Assembly: GCF_018374135.1 (NCBI RefSeq)
Contig: NZ_JAHAFS010000029.1
Coordinates: 1 to 11,365 of the forward strand
Source of the DNA: Campylobacter gracilis
GTDB lineage: Bacteria; Campylobacterota; Campylobacteria; Campylobacterales; Campylobacteraceae
Length of the DNA: 11,365 bases
Direction: 5' to 3'
The position numbers were made by a program, and so were the translations under genes. How positions within the stretch are numbered: the first letter of the stretch is position 1; every line of letters starts with the position of its first letter. Positions 6,912-11,365 of the stretch are shown one piece after another. The notes under the pieces were generated by a model. The model saw nothing but the letters and a program-made list of their open reading frames with translations, did not search any database and was not told where the DNA came from.

Positions 6912-7208
6912 ATGAAAAAAGCTGATTTTATCCAGGTAGTTGCCGATAAGGCAGGTCTTTCTAAAAAAGATACCGTTAAGGTAGTTGATTCTGCACTTGA
7001 GGCTATCAAAGAGCTTTTGGTAAAAGGTGATGACATAAGCTTCATCGGCTTCGGATCTTTCGGTATCGCAGAGCGTGCAGCTCGCGAGGGTAAAGTTCCT
7101 GGCACAAACAGAACTTACAAATCTCCTGCTACTAAAGTAGTAAAATTTAAAGTCGGTAAACAGCTAAAAGAGGCTGTTGCAGCTGCAAAAGGCAAGAAGA
7201 AAAAATAA
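6912..7208 (+). CDS. hup: DNA-binding protein HU
   Basis: A 98-residue histone-like protein that binds and bends DNA as a dimer and organises the nucleoid. It has the HU/IHF fold: N-terminal helices with KKADFI and the GLSKKD turn, the signature GFGSFGIAERAAREG at 46-60, a beta-arm with the intercalating proline Pro63 at its tip, and the closing KFKVGKQLKEAV helix. The last residues form a Lys-rich tail (AAAKGKKKK) a little longer than the classical 90-residue HU. The start is supported by AAGGA about 5 bases upstream. The gene is monocistronic, with its own promoter and a strong terminator 13 bases after the stop. Codon use is AT-leaning compared with the neighbouring pycA, as expected for a highly expressed gene. 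Of HU and IHF, the conserved GFGSF signature and genus knowledge favour HU. Confidence 0.96.
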   Translation: MKKADFIQVVADKAGLSKKDTVKVVDSALEAIKELLVKGDDISFIGFGSFGIAERAAREGKVPGTNRTYKSPATKVVKFKVGKQLKEAVAAAKGKKKK

Positions 7209-7220
7209 TTTTCTTGCTCC

Positions 7221-7249
7221 AAGCCCCGTCTTCGGGGCTTATCTCTTTT
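7221..7249 (+). terminator. Intrinsic terminator of the HU gene
   Basis: A perfect 8-bp stem, AAGCCCCG pairing with CGGGGCTT, closes a four-base TCTT loop. It is followed by the T-rich tail ATCTCTTTT. It starts 12 bases after the HU stop codon. Confidence 0.9.
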
Positions 7250-7256
7250 AAATTTA

Positions 7257-7262
7257 TACAAT
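7257..7262 (+). promoter_or_regulatory. Candidate -10 box for tRNA-Leu
   Basis: TACAAT within TATACAAT sits 16 bases before the tRNA 5' end, downstream of a T-rich tract shared with the HU terminator. The spacing would give a leader of about 10 bases. It implies that the tRNA is transcribed separately from the HU gene. Confidence 0.4.
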
Positions 7263-7278
7263 CAAAACTTTTTAAAAT

Positions 7279-7365
7279 GCCCGAGTGGTGAAATTGGTAG
7301 ACGCACCAGACTCAAAATCTGGCGAGGGCGACCTCGTGTCGGTTCGATTCCGACCTCGGGCACCA
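7279..7365 (+). tRNA. tRNA-Leu(CAA)
   Basis: A class II tRNA of 87 bases including an encoded CCA end. The acceptor stem pairs GCCCGAG with CTCGGGC. The anticodon stem CCAGA/TCTGG holds the loop CTCAAAA with anticodon CAA at 7313-7315, which reads UUG leucine codons. A long variable arm (CGAGG-GCGA-CCTCG) and the T-loop GGTTCGATTCC confirm the leucine class. It lies between the HU terminator and the pycA promoter region, and no integrated element or duplicated 3' end is seen next to it. Confidence 0.97.
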
Positions 7366-7423
7366 TAAATCTTCTTTAAATTTTATCCGTAATTTCAACC
7401 GCCTTTTGCAAATTTCAACTTGC

Positions 7424-7471
7424 TATAAAATTTTTTATACTATTATTACTGCGGTATTTCTTTAAAAGAGG
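7424..7471 (+). promoter_or_regulatory. Candidate promoter and ribosome binding site of the pycA operon
   Basis: TATAAA at 7424-7429 and TATACT at 7436-7441 are both possible -10 boxes, separated by a T-run. The ribosome binding site AGAGG (7467-7471) lies 9 bases before the ATG and supports that start. Confidence 0.45.
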
Positions 7472-7480
7472 CAATTATTT

Positions 7481-8914
7481 ATGATACGTAAAATTCTTAT
7501 CGCTAATCGCGGCGAGATCGCGGTTCGCATCATTAGAGCCTGCAGAGATCTGCATATTAAAAGCGTCGCGATCTATACCAAACCCGACGTTGATTGTTTG
7601 CATGTAAAAATCGCCGACGAGGCTTACGAGGTAAGCACCGATGCGCTAAAAGGCTATCTGGACGCCAAAAAGATCGTCGAAGTCGCCAAAGAGTGTGGCG
7701 CTGATGCGATACATCCTGGATACGGCTTTTTGAGCGAGAATTTTGACTTTGCAAGAGAGGTCGAGGACGCGGGCATTATTTTCATCGGTCCAAAACCCGA
7801 CGTTATTCGCAAAATGGGCAACAAAAACATCGCTCGCTATTTGATGCGCAAAAACGGCATTCCGATCGTGCCGGGCACCGAAAAGCTAAATCACGAGAGC
7901 ATGGATACGATTAAAAAATATGCGCGCGAGATCGGCTATCCCGTGATTTTAAAGGCTAGCGGCGGCGGCGGCGGACGCGGTATCCGCGAGGTGTGGGAGG
8001 AGAAGGATATGCAGAGCGCCTATGACTCGTGCACGAGGGAGGCGAAAACCTTTTTTAACAACGATGAAATTTTTATGGAAAAACTCGTCGTCAAGCCGCG
8101 CCACATCGAGTTTCAGATCATCGGCGACAATTACGGCAACATCATTCATCTATGCGAGCGCGATTGCTCAATCCAGCGCCGCCATCAAAAGATTATAGAG
8201 ATCGCGCCGTGCCCCTCGATAAGCGAGCATCTACGTAAAACGATGGGTACGACCGCGGTAGCTGCGGCAAAGGCGGTGAATTACACGAACGTCGGCACGG
8301 TGGAATTTTTGCTCGATGACTACAACAACTTCTATTTTATGGAGATGAATACCCGTATTCAGGTCGAACACGGCATCACCGAGGAAGTTACGGGCGTCGA
8401 TCTCGTCGTACGCCAGATCCGCATCGCAAACGGCGAAATTTTAGAGCTCGAGCAAAGCGATATCAAGCCGCACGGCTACGCGATCGAGGCTAGAATCACC
8501 TCCGAAAATGTCTGGAAAAATTTTACCCCGGTTCCCGGCACCGTTAGCGATTATTATCCTGCACTTGGTCCCTCCGTGCGCGTTGATAGTCACATCTACA
8601 AGGGCTATAAAATTCCGCCGTTTTACGACTCGCTTCTAGCCAAGCTCATTATTAAAACCACCGACTACGACCTGGCCGTCAATAAGCTAGAGCGTGCGCT
8701 GAAGGAGTTTCGCATCGAGGGAGTGCGTACGATCATTCCGTTTTTGCTCAGCATCAGCAAGTCGCGCGAGTTCCGACTCGGTTTTTTCGACACGAGCTAC
8801 GTAGAGAAAAATTTAGACAAAATTTTAGAAAACACTATGGACGATATGCAGCCGAATAAAAACGAAGCGATCGCCGCCATTATCGCTGCGATGCGCAAAT
8901 CGGCGCGGATTTAG
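7481..8914 (+). CDS. pycA: Biotin carboxylase subunit (AccC family), probably pyruvate carboxylase subunit A
   Basis: A 477-residue cytoplasmic ATP-grasp enzyme that carboxylates biotin on a separate carrier protein using ATP and bicarbonate. The N-terminal domain begins KILIANRGEIAVRIIRAC and contains HPGYGFLSEN. The ATP-grasp domain has Lys158 and the Gly-rich loop KASGGGGGRG, EKLV..PRHIEFQ, and the active-site stretch with Glu288, Arg292, Gln294 and Glu296 (EMNTRIQVEHG). There is no C-terminal biotin-attachment (MKM) domain, so the carrier is encoded elsewhere. At 477 residues it is some 30 longer than E. coli AccC and close to C. jejuni PycA (Cj1037c). No accB is adjacent, and the two following genes match the order I recall downstream of Cj1037c. 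PycA with PycB makes oxaloacetate from pyruvate for anaplerosis. AccC of acetyl-CoA carboxylase is the alternative. The biotin carboxylase activity is near certain; the PycA assignment rests on length, sequence style and context. Confidence 0.93.
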   Translation: MIRKILIANRGEIAVRIIRACRDLHIKSVAIYTKPDVDCLHVKIADEAYEVSTDALKGYLDAKKIVEVAKECGADAIHPGYGFLSENFDFAREVEDAGIIFIGPKPDVIRKMGNKNIARYLMRKNGIPIVPGTEKLNHESMDTIKKYAREIGYPVILKASGGGGGRGIREVWEEKDMQSAYDSCTREAKTFFNNDEIFMEKLVVKPRHIEFQIIGDNYGNIIHLCERDCSIQRRHQKIIEIAPCPSISEHLRKTMGTTAVAAAKAVNYTNVGTVEFLLDDYNNFYFMEMNTRIQVEHGITEEVTGVDLVVRQIRIANGEILELEQSDIKPHGYAIEARITSENVWKNFTPVPGTVSDYYPALGPSVRVDSHIYKGYKIPPFYDSLLAKLIIKTTDYDLAVNKLERALKEFRIEGVRTIIPFLLSISKSREFRLGFFDTSYVEKNLDKILENTMDDMQPNKNEAIAAIIAAMRKSARI

Positions 8915-8922
8915 GAAAGAGT

Positions 8923-9207
8923 ATGGATTTTTTAGATAGCCTAAAAGATATAAAAAAGGATATGCTTAAGGACAAGGCGGCAAGCTCCGCGCCCAAAAAG
9001 CCCAAAAAACCGAATTCAAATCGCGACGAGTTTAAAGATATTTTCAGAGATGATGATTCAAGCTTGCAAAGCGAAAGCGGCTTAGACGGCGTCGCGACGG
9101 AAGAGTTTGACGTAGCCAAAGAGAGCATCGCCGCACGCGAAAAGCGCCTCAAAGACGAGTTTTTAAAATACGTGGACGCGGCAAATATCAAAAAGCTGAA
9201 TGACTGA
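8923..9207 (+). CDS. Small highly charged conserved protein of unknown function
   Basis: I do not recognise a domain. The protein has 94 residues with no signal peptide, membrane segment or Cys. Residues 1-20 form an amphipathic, Lys/Asp-rich start (MDFLDSLKDIKKDMLKDK). Residues 21-33 are a Lys/Pro linker (APKKPKKPNSN). Residues 34-62 are acidic and Ser-rich, and 64-94 are predicted helical with many charges (AREKRLKDEFLKYVDAANIKKL). It begins 8 bases after the pycA stop with a good ribosome binding site (AGGAAAGAG) and overlaps bpt by 8 bases, so it is cotranslated in the operon. A similar small gene sits between the pycA and bpt homologues in C. jejuni (Cj1036c, from memory), which argues that it is real. 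It may be an accessory or adaptor protein, but nothing in the sequence proves this. Confidence 0.8.
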   Translation: MDFLDSLKDIKKDMLKDKAASSAPKKPKKPNSNRDEFKDIFRDDDSSLQSESGLDGVATEEFDVAKESIAAREKRLKDEFLKYVDAANIKKLND

Positions 9208-9934
9208 AATTCCATTTTGCACGCTGGATTTTTCTTGCCCCTATCTGGACGGTAGAGCCGCGCGCAGCGAGTATCTCTACATAAAAGACTGCGACTTCGA
9301 GTATAATTCAAACTTAGTGCAGCACGGCTATCGCCGCTTCGGCAGGTATTTTCAAAAGCCCATTTGTGCGGGATGTGCGGAGTGCAAAAGCCTACGCGTC
9401 GATGCTGCAAATTTTAAATTTAGCAGATCGCACCGCCGCGTCTATAAAAATAATCGCACGACCGCCTATGTATGGCAATCTCGCCCGCTTTTAAACGATG
9501 CGCGTTTGGAGCTTTTCGCGCTTTATCACGACTACATGCATCTAAAAAAGGGCTGGCCTTTGCAAGAGATCGATTTCGAGCGATATGATGAAATTTACGT
9601 CCAAGGCCACGGCGACTTCGGCAAAGAAATTTCCTACTACGGCGAGGACGGGCGGCTTATCTGCGTCGATCTTATCGATATCGTGGATGACGGCATTAGC
9701 TCGGTGTATTGCTACTACGATCCGTATCTGCCGCATCTAAGTCTGGGTAAATTTTCGCTTTTAAAACAGATCGAGTTCGCCCAAGATTTGGGGCTGCGCT
9801 GGATTTATTTGGGCTACGCGGTGAAGCAGTGCCCGAGCCTAGCGTATAAATTTAGCTACGAGCCGTATGAAATTTTAAACTCATACACAGAGCTTGATGC
9901 TCCCGCCGTCTGGGAGGGGCGCATAGAGGGGTAG
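9200..9934 (+). CDS. bpt: Aspartate/glutamate leucyltransferase (leucyl/arginyl-tRNA-protein transferase)
   Basis: A 244-residue cytoplasmic enzyme that transfers an amino acid from aminoacyl-tRNA (leucine in characterised bacterial Bpt) to proteins with N-terminal Asp or Glu. This marks them for the ClpS/ClpAP N-degron pathway. The ATE/Bpt pattern is complete. It starts with CPYLDGR at 13-19 and continues with YRRFGRYFQKPIC. Next comes the Cys cluster Cys56-x2-Cys59-x2-Cys62, then the basic SRSHRRVYKNN. The GNAT-like C-terminal half carries VDLIDIVDDGISSVYCYYDP (156-175), LSLGKFSLLKQIEFAQDLGL and YLGYAV...YK. Length is normal for the family. The ATG overlaps the end of the preceding gene by 8 bases and has no strong ribosome binding site of its own, pointing to translational coupling. 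It is the last gene of the pycA operon. Substrate preference (Leu or Arg, Asp/Glu) is inferred from the family. Confidence 0.93.
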   Translation: MTEIPFCTLDFSCPYLDGRAARSEYLYIKDCDFEYNSNLVQHGYRRFGRYFQKPICAGCAECKSLRVDAANFKFSRSHRRVYKNNRTTAYVWQSRPLLNDARLELFALYHDYMHLKKGWPLQEIDFERYDEIYVQGHGDFGKEISYYGEDGRLICVDLIDIVDDGISSVYCYYDPYLPHLSLGKFSLLKQIEFAQDLGLRWIYLGYAVKQCPSLAYKFSYEPYEILNSYTELDAPAVWEGRIEG

Positions 9935-9976
9935 GTTCCACCTGCGGGCGTCCCAGAGCAGCCTAGGCATACGCGC

Positions 9977-10001
9977 TGCGTAGAATGGTAAGTTTTACGC
10001 A
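9977..10001. other. Stem-loop downstream of bpt
   Basis: TGCGTAGAA pairs with TTTTACGCA over 9 bp (one G-U pair) around the 7-base loop TGGTAAG, 43 bases after the bpt stop. No T-run follows. It may act as a weak terminator or a 3'-end stabiliser. Confidence 0.35.
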
Positions 10002-10095
10002 TCCGTACAGCGACAGCGGGCGGTAGCCGAGATCGTACTGCCGTGTAGAATTCACTCGCGCGCAGATACGACGCGGTATGTTAAAAGCACGCCTC

Positions 10096-10188
10096 GGCGT
10101 CAAATCTCGCGCTGAAATTTAGCGCGCTATGAGTATTCAAGGCTTTTGAGTCACGGCGGGCGTTAAATTTTGCGCTGAAATTTAGCGC
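10096..10188. repeat. Two-copy 30-bp direct repeat with a near-palindromic core
   Basis: Copies at 10096-10125 and 10159-10188 agree at 27 of 30 positions, and all three differences are C/T. The period is 63 bases. Each copy ends in the identical 17-mer GCGCTGAAATTTAGCGC (10109-10125, 10172-10188), whose GCGCT and AGCGC ends pair. The 63-base period is a multiple of three, so a decayed coding repeat is possible, as is a dispersed intergenic repeat family. Confidence 0.6.
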
Positions 10189-10556
10189 CGCTCTGCCTGC
10201 GAAAATATCTGCGGCGAGGAAATTTAAAAGGAGGGCAGATGGGTTTGCAAATTTTACGGCAGGCTCGGCATTTACATGTTGCAAGACGGCACACGCGACT
10301 TTTGGGCGTACTTGGCTCTTGAGTGCGCGCGAAAAAGGGCGATCGGTTTCGTAATATAACTCTTACGCTGCCGCAATTAGCCTTGGCGCTGCGACCGGCT
10401 TCGGCATTGGCCTAGTTTCGATATCGCGATTGGTTCTGGTCCGTAACTGATACTGCCGCGCAAGCGGCGAAGCACGAAAAGATGGCTTATAAAGCACGAT
10501 ACAGCATATATTTTGTAAAATTTAAGCAAACTGCGAAGCCGCAATAAGACGACCGG

Positions 10557-11365
10557 TTACGGCAAATTTATCAGCCCCGCCTTGTTTTCCAGCGTTTTTG
10601 GGATCAATAAAACCTTACCGTCGCTTGAGATGTCCGCGGGCCTTTGCATCGCGCCGAGATCTAGCTTTAGCACGTGTCCGTCCGTACCGATGCGCCAAAT
10701 TTTACCGCTTAAAAGATCCTCGCCCCAGTCACTAATTAAAATTTCGCCGTTTTTTCCGCGCGCTATGCCGTAGAAAACCCCCTTCATATCGGCAAAGATC
10801 GAAATTTCGCGGGATTTCAGATCCATGCTTAGCACGCGCCCCGGGACCTTTCCGCTAAGATCGAATGTAGTGATCAGAAGCTTATCGCCTTTAGCCAAAA
10901 GTCCGTTTGGGCTGCCTAACGATAGATCGATGCGCGCAAACTCATCCGCGGTGCGCGAGAGCAGGTCGATGCGCCAGATCGTCCCACGCGCGGGATCGCT
11001 TGCGAGCAAAACTTCTCTACCGAGCGCTACGACGTCGTTTAGGGCCTGTGCTCCCTCGATTTTTAGATTGAAAACCTCCTGGCTTTTGGCAAAACCCCTG
11101 ATCGTATCGATATCGCAGACATAAAGCACGTCCGCGATCTGCGCCATTCCGCCCGGATTTACCAGATCGTCTATAAAATTTGTCTCAACAACATTGGAAT
11201 TTTTTACTATGCGGCTGATGAAGCCGTCGCGCTCTTGTGGATCTTCACTGCTGCCGCGATTTGCGATGTAAAAAGCGTCATCGGTAATGAGCGAACCACC
11301 AGGTGCGCTAAATCCGTCGATCTCTAGGCCAAAAAGCGCGCCCGCCAAGGCACACGAAAATAAAA
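10557..11365 (-). CDS. Exported SMP-30/gluconolactonase-like beta-propeller protein (5' end beyond right edge)
   Basis: The frame is open from the right edge to TAA at 10557-10559, giving 269 visible residues. The first residues (LFSCALAGALFG) are the hydrophobic core and cleavage region of a signal peptide, so the true start lies outside the window. A TTG at 11346-11348 within this core is unlikely to be the start. After LEIDGFSAPGGSLITDD come repeated propeller-like strands: DAFYIANRG, LYVCDIDTIRGF, VLLASDPARGTIWRID, SPNGLLAKGDKLLITTFD, GIARGKNGEILISDWG, KIWRIGTDG and RPADISSDGKVLLIPKT. These fit a six-bladed SMP-30/NHL-type propeller in the periplasm. Family members include lactonases and binding proteins, and catalytic metal ligands cannot be assigned here. 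The substrate is unknown. A lipoprotein is possible because a Cys follows LFS, but the lipobox is poor. Confidence 0.75.
   Translation of the reverse strand, partial: LFSCALAGALFGLEIDGFSAPGGSLITDDAFYIANRGSSEDPQERDGFISRIVKNSNVVETNFIDDLVNPGGMAQIADVLYVCDIDTIRGFAKSQEVFNLKIEGAQALNDVVALGREVLLASDPARGTIWRIDLLSRTADEFARIDLSLGSPNGLLAKGDKLLITTFDLSGKVPGRVLSMDLKSREISIFADMKGVFYGIARGKNGEILISDWGEDLLSGKIWRIGTDGHVLKLDLGAMQRPADISSDGKVLLIPKTLENKAGLINLP

Larger units (their letters stand above)
9935..10556. other. Non-coding region between bpt and the propeller gene
   Basis: This 622-base stretch has no gene I can support. It holds a stem-loop at 9977-10001, a 30-bp imperfect direct repeat at 10096-10125 and 10159-10188, and a small GC hairpin GCCGC-GCAA-GCGGC at 10455-10468. 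A minus-strand frame over 10081-10284 begins only at TTG, lacks a recognisable domain and covers the repeats. The two flanking genes converge here, so terminators are expected, but none with a clean T-run is seen. Base composition is more GC-rich than the other spacers, which would fit a decayed gene. Confidence 0.55.

Noticed and set aside
7366..7480. Attachment site or integrated element at the tRNA-Leu 3' end
   Set aside because: No duplicated tRNA 3' end or integrase lies in the window, and the tRNA is followed at once by a housekeeping operon.
8880..9410. 176-codon minus-strand frame
   Set aside because: It is antisense to the small operon gene and the start of bpt, both of which have good starts and, for bpt, clear family motifs.
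10081..10284. 67-codon minus-strand frame starting at TTG
   Set aside because: There is no ATG, no good ribosome binding site and no domain. Its peptide repeat (ALNFSAKFNA/ALNFSARFDA) simply reflects the 30-bp DNA repeat. A decayed gene remains possible.

Overview
The window looks like a chromosomal segment of a Campylobacter-type epsilonproteobacterium, one of the relatively GC-rich species (C. gracilis, C. showae or C. rectus would fit). The reasons are the very frequent AAATTT/AAAATTT words in coding and non-coding DNA, T-tract-plus-TATAAT promoters without a clear -35 box, a CprRS/ArsRS-type two-component system, and the gene order biotin carboxylase - small charged protein - Bpt, which I recall from C. 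jejuni (Cj1037c-Cj1036c-Cj1035c). The genus is an inference from the sequence alone.

Left third (1-3855, minus strand): the N-terminal 1285 codons of one giant exported protein, uninterrupted and running off the left edge. It has a signal peptide followed by dozens of degenerate YGG...N-x-V-x-I-x-GG beta-helix repeats in two blocks. The blocks are separated by a 180-residue segment that looks like the junction normally found just before an autotransporter barrel. It is most likely a type V autotransporter or adhesin.

Centre left (4171-6586, minus strand): a sensor kinase and its OmpR-family regulator, here called CprS and CprR. They are separated by about 500 bases of AAATTT-rich, palindrome-rich non-coding DNA, which is unusual for such a pair. 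The autotransporter lies downstream on the same strand, after a further 315-base gap.

Centre (6587-7480): a divergent promoter region full of short repeats, the HU gene with a clear terminator, and a tRNA-Leu(CAA) gene.

Right centre (7481-9934, plus strand): a tight three-gene operon. It encodes a stand-alone biotin carboxylase (probably the A subunit of two-subunit pyruvate carboxylase), a 94-residue charged protein of unknown function, and the leucyl/arginyl-tRNA-protein transferase Bpt of the N-degron pathway. The last two genes overlap by 8 bases.

Right end: a 622-base stretch without a convincing gene, carrying a 30-bp imperfect direct repeat with a near-palindromic core. It is followed by a minus-strand gene for an exported SMP-30/gluconolactonase-like beta-propeller protein whose 5' end lies beyond the window. 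There is no CRISPR array, insertion sequence or recognisable phage gene.
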